Assembly (NCBI GenBank): GCA_018366495.1
Contig: JAGZHZ010000013.1
Location: 1 to 64,000 of the forward strand
DNA from: Clostridiales bacterium
GTDB lineage: Bacteria; Bacillota; Clostridia; Lachnospirales; Lachnospiraceae
DNA length: 64,000 nucleotides
Direction: 5' to 3'
Part shown: positions 36,171 through 44,247 of the stretch, in pieces
Layout: each line of letters opens with the position of its first letter
Numbering within the stretch: position 1 is the stretch's first letter
Notes under the pieces: model-generated
Seen by the model: only the letters and a program-made list of their open reading frames with translations
Told to the model about the DNA's origin: nothing
Database searches by the model: none
Program-made: the position numbers and the translations under genes

Positions 36171-38225
36171 TCATTCAAATAATTCTTTCTGAATCTCAAG
36201 AATATGCAGTTCATGCAATGCGCGCGTCACCGCTACATACATTAGTTTTGCCGTCTCCGGCTTTTTGATCGCCTGATCCAGTTTTGGATTCCACAAGATA
36301 ACGGTGTCAAATTCAAGGCCTTTTGTATATCTGACCGGCAGCACCATCACACCTTTTGAAAATCCGTTTTCCTCGCCGTCCGTCAGTGTAATTCTGTCTT
36401 TTAACCGTTCTTTTACTTCTCTGCTCTCCTCCTCATTGCGGCATACGATCGCCACTGTTTCATATCCCTGTTCCTTTATTTTCTGAATCAAATCCGCTGT
36501 ATACCGTGCCGCTTCCTCTTCATTTTTCAGGATCTTCTTCTCTACAGGAATTCCATGCCGGATCACAGGATCAATTTTATACTGCCCCGCTGAAGCTTTC
36601 TCCAGAATTTTTCCTGCAAACTGTGAGATTTCAATCGTATTTCGATAACTTTTGGAAAGCAACCGAAACTGATCTTTCTGATCCGTCAGAAAGACCCCTT
36701 TCAATTCCTCCCAATCATTCATTCCCGTCTCATAGTTAATATTCTGGGATACATCCCCCATAATCGTAAAATAACATTTCGGCAGAATCTGTCTCAGCAC
36801 ATAATAGACGCTGATTCCAAAATCCTGAGCCTCGTCGAAAAACAACTGTCCAAATTCTTCATCGTCTTTCTTTCTCATGATGCGATACCAGATGAGTGCA
36901 AGCGCCGCTGTGTCATATACATCGCATTTTCCTTTTGAGACTGCCTGTATGTGCCCGTTCATCTCCACTTTATGTTCTTGTCCATACGCAGTCAGAAAGG
37001 ATGTATAGATTGTAAAAATGGAACCGGAAGGTTTCTTTTTCTGAAATGTACCACGATACTGCGCCTGTTTTTCTTTCATCCGCTCTCTGTCTTCTTCATC
37101 CATCAAAAATGCAATCCGCTTCCTCATCCGCTCTTCCAGAAGTTTCAGCAGCTGCATCACGGAGAATCTTGGATTGTCATCCCGCAAAGACATACAGCTC
37201 TCCTGTGTCAGAATCACACCCAGTTCCTCATCTCTTAATTCCTTTCCGTCCACAATCTCACAGCGCAGCAGCCGCAGATACTGTTCCAGTTCCATGATAA
37301 AAGAAAGAGTGCATCTCTCCTTTGCGGTGTCGTCTGCCGGTACCATCTGATGTTTCTTTTTCCATTCTTTTCCCAGAATATGTACAAACATCTGATCCAT
37401 TCTCATATGTCTGATATTCGGCACATCCAGCTCTGGCAATCCGCTTGTGATATAGTTCAGCAGTAAGTCGTTGCTTCCCACGATGCAAAATTCATTCGAT
37501 GTAAACCACTGCTCATAATTGTACAGAATATAGGAAATTCTGTGCATTGCCACTGTTGTCTTTCCGCTTCCTGCCACTCCCTGCACAATCACATTTGCAA
37601 ACGGCGATTCCCTGATAATTTCATTTTGTTCTTTCTGAATTGTGGCAATGATTTCCCCCAGCACTGCATCTTTATTTTTGGAAAGATACTGAACTAAAAG
37701 CTCATCGTTTGACGCCACATCGCTGTCATAAAACCCTTTCAGTTTTCCGTCTTCGGTGTCAAAAGTTCGTTTTAAATGAAGATCTACCGGCATTTTCTCC
37801 CCGTCCGGAAGCCAGTAATACCCCGATCCCAGCTCATTTTCATAGTAAACGCTGGAAATCGGGGCTCTCCAATCTGCAATCAGCACATCTGTTTTGTCCT
37901 TTCGGATACCATTTTTTCCGATATAGATTCTCTCCTGTGTCCCTGCTGTTTCATCTGTGTAATCAATTCTGCCAAAATAAGGACGTGCCAGCGCCGCTTT
38001 ATGCTTTCGCACCTGATTATGCGCATTTTCTTCCATACTGCTCGCTGTCATAAGCTGATCGTACAATTCCAGATCTCCTTTTCGAATCATTTGATACAGC
38101 TCCTTGACTTCCTGCTGCAGTTTCTTTAAATTTCCCTTGTATTGCATCAGATTTTCACGGATCAGGGATCTGCATTTCTCAAAATGCTGCTGTTCTTCTT
38201 TCCATTCCTGTTCTTTTTTTGTCAT
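36171..38225 (-). CDS. helD: HelD-like RNA polymerase recycling helicase
   Basis: A 684-residue superfamily 1 helicase. An N-terminal coiled coil (residues 1-90) is followed by the conserved YFGRIDY and DWRAPISSVYYE segments of HelD. Walker A is VQGVAGSGKTTVAMHR (near 214), the Walker B motif is LFFDEAQDF, and the C-terminal lobe ends LMYVAVTRALHELHIL. HelD frees stalled RNA polymerase using ATP. The ATG is behind GAGGTG, and an extended -10 box lies upstream. The gene adjoins the phospholipase C-like gene. Confidence 0.9.
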   Translation of the reverse strand: MTKKEQEWKEEQQHFEKCRSLIRENLMQYKGNLKKLQQEVKELYQMIRKGDLELYDQLMTASSMEENAHNQVRKHKAALARPYFGRIDYTDETAGTQERIYIGKNGIRKDKTDVLIADWRAPISSVYYENELGSGYYWLPDGEKMPVDLHLKRTFDTEDGKLKGFYDSDVASNDELLVQYLSKNKDAVLGEIIATIQKEQNEIIRESPFANVIVQGVAGSGKTTVAMHRISYILYNYEQWFTSNEFCIVGSNDLLLNYITSGLPELDVPNIRHMRMDQMFVHILGKEWKKKHQMVPADDTAKERCTLSFIMELEQYLRLLRCEIVDGKELRDEELGVILTQESCMSLRDDNPRFSVMQLLKLLEERMRKRIAFLMDEEDRERMKEKQAQYRGTFQKKKPSGSIFTIYTSFLTAYGQEHKVEMNGHIQAVSKGKCDVYDTAALALIWYRIMRKKDDEEFGQLFFDEAQDFGISVYYVLRQILPKCYFTIMGDVSQNINYETGMNDWEELKGVFLTDQKDQFRLLSKSYRNTIEISQFAGKILEKASAGQYKIDPVIRHGIPVEKKILKNEEEAARYTADLIQKIKEQGYETVAIVCRNEEESREVKERLKDRITLTDGEENGFSKGVMVLPVRYTKGLEFDTVILWNPKLDQAIKKPETAKLMYVAVTRALHELHILEIQKELFE

Positions 38226-38260
38226 CTTTTCACCTCATCTTTCTCACCCGTCGAGGATCT

Positions 38261-38269
38261 ATTATATCA
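38261..38269 (-). promoter_or_regulatory. Extended -10 promoter of helD
   Basis: On the minus strand TGATATAAT lies about 35 bases before the helD start. No strong -35 box is visible at the right distance. Confidence 0.45.
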
Positions 38270-38461
38270 AAAAAAGTTGGAATTTCCAGTGTTTTTTTCT
38301 TATCAGGCTTCTTGCAGATGCAAGAAGATGCAAGAGAGAATTTCTTTTTCTTTTTTTGTTTTTGTCTCCCAAATATAATTGAATTGTCGCAGATTCCTTC
38401 TTATCATCCCGAAATGTAATCTCTTTGACGAAAACAAGAAGTTTCATAATATATTGGCTAA

Positions 38462-38487
38462 AGCGCAGACCTTTTACAGTCTGCGCT
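38462..38487 (-). terminator. Hairpin at the end of the acetyltransferase gene
   Basis: AGCGCAGAC (38462-38470) pairs with GTCTGCGCT (38479-38487); the upper arm overlaps the last codons of the gene. The following T-run on the minus strand is short, so termination strength is uncertain. Confidence 0.5.
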
Positions 38488-38980
38488 CATATGCATTTCT
38501 GGCTGTTCCGTCCGATTTCAGATAGATCACGCCGCAGTATAAAAAATGATTCTTGGCAATCCAACTCTGCATGATATGATTATCACGGTGTGTGTCAATA
38601 CGAATGGATGTAATTTTGTTTTCACGGCAGTTTTTTATGATCTCTTTCAGCATCGCTGTTGCGACGCCGTTCTTTTTTCTGCTTCGATCCACTGCAATTC
38701 GATGGATTACCGCATACGGTTCCTCACTTTGCCATCTTCCTTCATAAATCTCTTCATAGGAAGGCTCTTTTTCAAACGAAAAGACAACCGTTGCAACAAT
38801 CTCTCCGTCTTGTTCCATCACAAAATTTTCTCTCCGCCTGATATCCTCCCGCACAATCGCCTCGTTTGGATATCCTTCCTGCCATTGGTCGACTCCCTGC
38901 GATTTTAAGTCCTCCTGTGCCTGATGAATCATCTCCATGATTCTTTTGACATCCCGTTCATCCGCCCTGCGAAAAATCAT
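38474..38980 (-). CDS. GNAT family N-acetyltransferase
   Basis: A 168-residue acetyl-CoA dependent acetyltransferase. It shows the GNAT pattern: IMEMIHQAQ in the first helix, IVATVVFSFE strand, then VIHRIAVDRSRKKNGVATAMLKEI, the motif A region with the Q/RxxGxG-like loop (here KNGVA), and later RIDTHRDNHIMQSWIAKNHFLYCG. Substrate is unknown. It lies 18 bases after trpB in the same direction and may share its transcript. Confidence 0.85.
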   Translation of the reverse strand: MIFRRADERDVKRIMEMIHQAQEDLKSQGVDQWQEGYPNEAIVREDIRRRENFVMEQDGEIVATVVFSFEKEPSYEEIYEGRWQSEEPYAVIHRIAVDRSRKKNGVATAMLKEIIKNCRENKITSIRIDTHRDNHIMQSWIAKNHFLYCGVIYLKSDGTARNAYERRL

Positions 38981-38998
38981 CGTGTTTCCTCCGCTTTT

Positions 38999-40219
38999 TT
39001 ATTTTTCCAGGAACTGTTCTCCGTATCCGTAATGTTCCACAACATAGTCAAGATCTTTGTCGCCGCGTCCGCTTAAACATACAAGAATGGAACCCTGTCC
39101 CATTTCCTTTGCTTTTTTCATCGCATATGCCACTGCATGGGAGCTTTCAATCGCCGGAATAATACCTTCATATCGAGATAATTTAAAGAAAGCATCCATT
39201 GCTTCCTCATCGCTGATTGTCGTGTACTGAACTCTGTTTAAATCATGTAAAAATGCATGTTCCGGTCCTACAGAAGGATAATCCAGACCGCTTGCGATCG
39301 AATAAACCGGCGCCGGATCTCCATTTTCATCTTTCAGCATGATGCTTTCAAATCCGTGCATGATTCCTTTCTCTCCATATGTCATGGACGCTGCATGGTC
39401 TCCCAGTCCGCTTCCTCTTCCAAGAGGTTCCACACCGACAATCTCCACCGGTTCTTCGAGGAATGGAACAAACATACCGATCGAATTGCTTCCTCCTCCG
39501 ACACACGCCGTCACTACATCCGGCAGCAGACCTGTCATTTCTTTAAACTGATCACGGGCTTCATATCCCACAACAGACTGGAAATCACGCACCATCAGAG
39601 GAAATGGATGCGGTCCCAGTGCAGAACCGATACAATAAATCGAATCTTTATAATTCTTCGCATAGGACGCAAATGCAGAATCCACTGCTTCTTTTAATGT
39701 CTTCAGCCCATGTGTTACAGGCACTACATTCGCTCCTAAAATTTTCATGCGTGTTACATTTGGAGCTTGTTTTGCAATGTCCACTTCCCCCATATGAATC
39801 TCACATTCCAGGCCAAAAAATGCGGCTGCCGTTGCCAGTGCAACGCCGTGCTGTCCTGCTCCTGTCTCTGCGATCAGACGCTTCTTTCCCATAAATTTCG
39901 CAAGCAGACCTTCACCCATACAATGATTTAATTTATGTGCGCCTGTATGGTTTAAGTCTTCTCTCTTCAGATAGATCTGACAATTTCCAACAAGTCTGGA
40001 AAGACGTTCACAGTGATAAACCGGTGTCGGACGCCCCTGAAATTCTCTTCTGATTCTTCGCAGTTCATTGATAAACTGAGAGGAATGGCAAATCGTCTGA
40101 TATGCCTCTGAGATCTCCTCAAATGCTGGTTTTAATTCTTCTGTCAGATATGCCCCGCCGTACGGTCCGAATCGACCTTCTTTATCCGGATAATTTCTCA
40201 AATACGTTCTATAGTCCAT
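38999..40219 (-). CDS. trpB: Tryptophan synthase beta chain, stand-alone
   Basis: A 406-residue TrpB that joins indole and serine with PLP. The PLP lysine is in HTGAHKLNH (Lys near 97), the catalytic Glu in LIAETGAGQHG and the phosphate loop in CVGGGSNSIG. The start MDYRTYL has AGGAGAAG before it; the upstream in-frame ATG is less likely. No trpA or other trp gene is nearby, so it may scavenge indole (inference). No T-box was found in the 211-base upstream gap; only an extended -10 promoter was seen. Confidence 0.93.
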   Translation of the reverse strand: MDYRTYLRNYPDKEGRFGPYGGAYLTEELKPAFEEISEAYQTICHSSQFINELRRIRREFQGRPTPVYHCERLSRLVGNCQIYLKREDLNHTGAHKLNHCMGEGLLAKFMGKKRLIAETGAGQHGVALATAAAFFGLECEIHMGEVDIAKQAPNVTRMKILGANVVPVTHGLKTLKEAVDSAFASYAKNYKDSIYCIGSALGPHPFPLMVRDFQSVVGYEARDQFKEMTGLLPDVVTACVGGGSNSIGMFVPFLEEPVEIVGVEPLGRGSGLGDHAASMTYGEKGIMHGFESIMLKDENGDPAPVYSIASGLDYPSVGPEHAFLHDLNRVQYTTISDEEAMDAFFKLSRYEGIIPAIESSHAVAYAMKKAKEMGQGSILVCLSGRGDKDLDYVVEHYGYGEQFLEK

Positions 40220-40279
40220 TTTTCTTCTCCTATTCTGCTTTTCTAACACTTCTGTTTTTTGTGCGCATACATATGTTTT

Positions 40280-40288
40280 ATTATATCA
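40280..40288 (-). promoter_or_regulatory. Extended -10 promoter of trpB
   Basis: TGATATAAT on the minus strand lies about 60 bases before the trpB start, with a weak TAGAAA -35 at 40303-40308 and 17-base spacing. The leader is too short for a T-box. Confidence 0.5.
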
Positions 40289-40386
40289 GATATCTCTTTC
40301 TTTTTCTACATTTTTATCGCAAATCCACAGCCGATGCGCATAAAAACAGCGGAAAACTGGAACCAAAATCTTTTATAAAAAGAAAA

Positions 40387-40427
40387 ATCCGGATGAATGT
40401 ACGTTTTAATTGAACATTCATCCGGAT
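40387..40427 (-). terminator. Terminator of the FUSC-like exporter gene
   Basis: A 14-bp perfect stem (40387-40400 with 40414-40427, ATCCGGATGAATGT arms) is followed on the minus strand by TTTTTCTTTTT. Confidence 0.9.
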
Positions 40428-40460
40428 CTGCATAACCTTATATATACAGCTTAAAATTCC

Positions 40461-41516
40461 TTATTCAAGACATTGTCTTCCTGTCAGCCGATCCACAGAA
40501 CGACACATCAATTTTTCAAATACCTGTCCATAAAGCGCTCCGAACGCATTATTTAAAATGCGGTAGAACACGGCTCCGGGCAGTCCCAGAATCCCTACTG
40601 CCACAGCCATAGCTCCCAGTGAATTAAACACTGCCTGCCACTGGTAACTGGCTGACAATCCAACGCCGATACCGCCCAAAATACCGATCAGCGTATAGTA
40701 TGAAGGCGGCAGAATCATATACAAAAGCAAAAACGCTGCGCCTCCCAGAATGTTTCCAGGAATTCTTCCTTTCACTCTCTCTTTAATATTCTGGCGAAAT
40801 GGAAGCAGCACAGACATAGCGGCAATTCCTGCCCACATAGCTCTCGGCAAATGCATGAGCGCCGCAAAAAACAGAACGCTTGAAACGCCCAGCGTAACTG
40901 TCAGCTGCCATCTTGTTCTGGAAGAATGGATGTCAAATTCCTGAATCAGACTCTTCAAATCTCTCTTATACGTCTGACGGCGGTGATTTCTGTAGTACAC
41001 AATCCCCGTCAGGACAGCCCCCGTTCCTATCGCTGCCAGACGCATCCAGTACGCCTGCCCTGTCACGTCGTATCCATACAGTAATAAATATCCCAAAACC
41101 AGTGTGGACTGATTTGCCATCATCACATTATGGCATCCCAGCACCATCAGTAAAAAGATACATATGACATTTGTCATCAATCCAAATACAGCATTCCCTG
41201 CATTTGCAATTCTGGGACCAAATGCTAAAACTGCGAACATCACCCCAATGGCTCCCATAGCATGAGGCACTCGAATTCCCAAGTCTGCAAACCGAAATAC
41301 CATGATGCACAGCAAAACTACAACGCCTGCAATGCTGTTATCATTTCCAAATATGGTACTGTACGCAATGACAAATGCCATGCAAAAAAGCAGCGTAATC
41401 AATATTTTAAACAGATACACTGCGCTGTGTCTAAATTTTTCTCCAAATCCACTGGCATTCTTTATGACTGCCTTCGATCCTGCCTGATTTAACTGTAATT
41501 CCTGATAAAATGTCAT
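40461..41516 (-). CDS. FUSC-like aromatic acid/envelope membrane protein
   Basis: A 351-residue membrane protein with two blocks of about five helices, the pattern of FUSC/ArAE-type proteins: LFKILITLLFCMAFVIAYS in the first block and a second block starting WQLTVTLGVSSVLFFAAL. The soluble region after the second block is short. The start MTFYQEL has AGGGGACAGGA upstream. The family exports aromatic acids or similar compounds in other bacteria; the substrate here is unknown. It is a single gene with its own terminator. Confidence 0.75.
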   Translation of the reverse strand: MTFYQELQLNQAGSKAVIKNASGFGEKFRHSAVYLFKILITLLFCMAFVIAYSTIFGNDNSIAGVVVLLCIMVFRFADLGIRVPHAMGAIGVMFAVLAFGPRIANAGNAVFGLMTNVICIFLLMVLGCHNVMMANQSTLVLGYLLLYGYDVTGQAYWMRLAAIGTGAVLTGIVYYRNHRRQTYKRDLKSLIQEFDIHSSRTRWQLTVTLGVSSVLFFAALMHLPRAMWAGIAAMSVLLPFRQNIKERVKGRIPGNILGGAAFLLLYMILPPSYYTLIGILGGIGVGLSASYQWQAVFNSLGAMAVAVGILGLPGAVFYRILNNAFGALYGQVFEKLMCRSVDRLTGRQCLE

Positions 41517-41666
41517 AAATCCTGTCCCCTTTCCGCTGACCAATGCGAATACTGACTGCCCGCATCCTCACTGGTTCTAAACTTTGTTTGAAGTTCGGGG
41601 AGAAATTATACCAGTATATGACCACTCTGTCAATATGTGCCTTTTGTTCTGTTATATACTAAAAAC

Positions 41667-41689
41667 CCGGCACAGTGTATCTGTGCCGG
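41667..41689 (-). terminator. Orphan terminator-like hairpin
   Basis: CCGGCACAG (41667-41675) pairs with CTGTGCCGG (41681-41689); GGGTTTTTAG follows on the minus strand. No intact minus-strand gene ends here, so it probably lost its gene in the rearrangement that left the scar up to 44 kb. Confidence 0.6.
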
Positions 41690-41728
41690 ATTCCATCTAC
41701 GTTCCAAATTTTAGTAAGAGTAGTAAAA

Positions 41729-42279
41729 GGCGCTGTGAGATATAATTCTCAAGGTCTTATGAATCAATCGTGTGATAAGAGACGTTTCGGAACAAAACCC
41801 GATCTGAAAAAATGCCGTTCAAATTTCAGCTTTGCTGAATAAAAAATCTCATTTTTCCAGCATGGATTATAAAGAAATTCTTTCTCTGGCAAAACCTGGA
41901 GATTTTATTTATATGGACCCTCCATATCAGGGAACTTCTCACTCTGCAAATAGCAGTGGAAATGTTCCTAATCATCGCTATATTCAAGGAGTAGATTTTA
42001 ATGAATTTGTCCAGGAGCTTCAAAAATTAAATGAACGCGGAATAGATTTTATTGTCAGCTATGATGAACAAACTGGCGATAAAAAAATCAGCAGAACTTT
42101 ACCAGATTTTCTCAACCTGACACATATCTATATCAACGCTGGTATATCTGCTCAATCTACTTTAAATGGAAAAAAAGAGACTACTTATGAATCTTTGTAT
42201 TTAAGCAAAAATATAACGTTCTCAAACTGTGAAAAATTACCATTAAACTTTGTTTTGTTTAAGAAGAAAAAAAACTTGA
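41729..42279 (+). pseudogene. Frameshifted, 5'-truncated D12-class adenine methyltransferase
   Basis: Homology begins in one frame at 41729 (GAVRYNSQGLMNQS, then RRFGTKPD) and stops at TAA 41840. It continues in another frame from about 41843 through KEILSLAKPGDFIYMDPPYQG, the DPPY motif IV of Dam/D12 N6-adenine methyltransferases. One added base in the A-run at 41841-41846 would rejoin the halves. The N-terminal SAM-binding FxGG region is missing. Near the end an A8 run (42267-42274) lets the frame run on into the endonuclease; with seven A it would stop at TGA 42277-42279, the likely natural end. As it stands the methylase cannot be functional. Confidence 0.75.
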
Positions 42280-42299
42280 TTTATCAGGGAGGTGATTGC

Positions 42300-43034
42300 A
42301 TGGAAATATCAGAAGAATTTAAAAAAGTTCTGGATGCTGTTACAAATAGAAGAGCAAGAGTTGTAATTGATACTATCTTGGAAAAAGGATATTGCACTAC
42401 AGAAGATTTGAAAAATCAAGGTTATGAACATGCACCCAGAACAGCAAGAGATGTCAGAGAGCTTGGCATACTGTTAGAAACATTTAAATCCAAAGACTGC
42501 AGCGAAAAAAGTATTGCTGCATATAAATTTGGAAGTTGGGAAGATGCAAAAAAAACAAATCTTTTATCTAAAACAAGTGGCAGAACACAGCTTTCAGGTC
42601 AATTAAAAGATGCACTTGTTAAGCGCTACGGCTGTAAATGTAATTTATATGGCGAAGAGTACCCTGAAAGACTGCTACAGCCTGATCACAGGATTCCATA
42701 TGAAATAGGAGGAGATCCGGATGATATGATGCGTACGGACTATTTTATGCTCTTATCCCCTTCTGCTAACAGAGATAAATCCTGGGCATGTGAGCACTGC
42801 CCAAATTGGATTACAAAAAATAAAAGCATTTGTCAGTCCTGTTATTATGCATTTCCAGAAAAATATACGCATATCGCTGGTATTCAAGAAAGAAAAATAA
42901 ATATCATTTTCCGCAATCAGGATATCGACCTGTATGATCAAATCGCAAAACAGGCAAATATGGAAAATATCAGTATTCAGGATTTTACAAAACGGATGCT
43001 TGAATACTATACAAAATTATGCAACAAAAAATAA
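42300..43034 (+). CDS. HNH restriction endonuclease of a type II system
   Basis: A 244-residue protein starting MEISEEFKKVL behind a perfect AGGGAGGTGA site, so it is translated on its own although its frame is continuous with the methylase remnant. The C-terminal half is an HNH nuclease: PDHRIPYEIGG (the His pair), then SPSANRDKSW (the Asn), with a Cys cluster CEHC and CQSC that probably binds zinc. The N-terminal half looks like a winged-helix specificity region. All key residues seem kept. An active enzyme without its methylase would be lethal, so it may be silent, inactive or protected by another methylase. Confidence 0.75.
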   Translation: MEISEEFKKVLDAVTNRRARVVIDTILEKGYCTTEDLKNQGYEHAPRTARDVRELGILLETFKSKDCSEKSIAAYKFGSWEDAKKTNLLSKTSGRTQLSGQLKDALVKRYGCKCNLYGEEYPERLLQPDHRIPYEIGGDPDDMMRTDYFMLLSPSANRDKSWACEHCPNWITKNKSICQSCYYAFPEKYTHIAGIQERKINIIFRNQDIDLYDQIAKQANMENISIQDFTKRMLEYYTKLCNKK

Positions 43035-43086
43035 AGTAAATCTTTTATTCTCCAGGAAACTATTTTTCTTTTTCCAAACCGCATTA

Positions 43087-43240
43087 TCAACCATTTTCCT
43101 CTTTCTCTTCGCTGTCCACTTTTCTCAAGATCCTGCATGGATTGCGTGCCTCCACAACTCTTGGCGGCAAATCTTTTGTGACGATACTTCCTGCGCCTAT
43201 CACAACGTCATCTCCGATCGTTATGCCGGGTAGAATGAGG
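43087..43240 (-). pseudogene. 3' fragment of a hexapeptide-repeat O-acetyltransferase
   Basis: The minus strand encodes LILPGITIGDDVVIGAGSIVTKDLPP followed by EARNPCRILRKV and a stop at 43087-43089. This is the C-terminal end of maltose/galactoside O-acetyltransferases (LbH fold, NPCRxIR motif). The N-terminal three quarters are missing; the frame meets the GH3 fragment around 43240-43300. Confidence 0.7.
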
Positions 43241-43299
43241 GCGCTGGAGTTGCATTCCCACTCTCTACAATGCAGGCATGTACATGGACACTATCAGAG

Positions 43300-43996
43300 A
43301 GGTGTTGTCAGTGCAGAAGAGTCAAAAGAATTACAGACTCACAGCTGGTATGCTCCTGCTGCAAACACACACAGAAGCCCTATGGGCGGCCGTAACTTTG
43401 AATATTATTCCGAAGATCCTCTTCTTGGCGGAATGGCTATGGCTTACACAGCACGCGGCGCAGAAGAAAACGGTCTAACCTGTATGCTGAAACATTTTGC
43501 TGGAAATGATCAGGAAACAAACCGAACTGGTATTGAAACTTATATGTCAGAACGTGCTTACCGTGAAATCTATCTGAAACCTTTTGAGTATGCTGTAAAA
43601 GCGGGTGCAAATGGTATTATGTCCGCATTCAACCGTCTGAACACAACATGGTGCGGTGCAAGCCGTCCTTTACTTTTGGATTTGCTCCGCACAGAACGGG
43701 GATTTGATGGATTTGTTGTTTCTGATGCCTGGGTTGGCGGATATATGATTTCTACAGACGCTGTTCTGGCTGGAAATGATACCATGCTCGGTTTCGGAAT
43801 TGGCGGAAATAATTCTGCTGAAGATTTTTCCGCTGCATTTGAACAAGATCCGGAAGGTATCCGTGCGGCTCTTGAAGAAGCTGCCAAAAATATCTGCAAC
43901 TATGTAATGACTACTTACGCATTCTCTGAAGTTTGCGGCAATACAGATAATATTGGACTTGATGAGCCAGCAATATATCCTTATACAGTAAAATAA
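43300..43996 (+). pseudogene. 5'-truncated GH3 glycosidase fragment
   Basis: From WYAPAANTHRSPMGG (43346 on) the frame carries the middle of a GH3 catalytic barrel: RNFEYYSEDP, CMLKHFAGNDQE and the nucleophile Asp in FVVSDAWVGG, ending IYPYTVK. The first part of the barrel and the other GH3 domains are missing and the 5' junction is to an antisense acetyltransferase fragment. It resembles the permuted GH3 at 17438 in gene order logic, since it ends soon after the barrel. It has no usable start signal. Confidence 0.75.
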
Positions 43997-44067
43997 AAAA
44001 TAATGATATTCGAGATAATGATTTCTTATCATCTATCCGATTTTTGATTCATCCACTTTTATAGCAC

Positions 44068-44109
44068 AAAAAGGTTCTTTGCCATTTTTATATTGCAGAG
44101 AACCTTTTT
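44068..44109. terminator. Bidirectional terminator after the GH3 fragment
   Basis: AAAAAGGTTCT (44068-44078) pairs with AGAACCTTTTT (44099-44109). T-runs flank both sides, so it can end the plus-strand fragment and the minus-strand gene that stops at 44248. Apart from this hairpin, 43997-44247 shows nothing. Confidence 0.75.
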
Positions 44110-44247
44110 GCATTTCTGTTTATTATCTACTCTTTTTTGTCTTTCATTTCTGCTATCAACATTCCATTCCCTAAAGGCAATGGTTTTTTATACGGTATAG
44201 CAAAATGATTTTATTTGTGCGGAATCTTTCATTTTAATATTGTAAAG

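Noticed and set aside
38262..38447. Minus-strand frame of 61 codons between helD and the acetyltransferase
   Set aside because: It overlaps the helD promoter, lacks a ribosome binding site and has a low-complexity basic composition.
40220..40460. T-box or trp attenuator before trpB
   Set aside because: The promoter leaves a leader of about 55 bases, too short, and no T-box sequence is present.
41702..41715. 14-base match to the end of the AICAR transformylase gene (58134-58147)
   Set aside because: Matches of this length in AT-rich DNA are expected by chance in a 64-kb window.
41832..43034. A single 400-residue fusion of methylase and HNH endonuclease
   Set aside because: The frame begins at TTG inside methylase homology, the endonuclease has its own strong ribosome binding site, and an A8 run explains the loss of the methylase stop.
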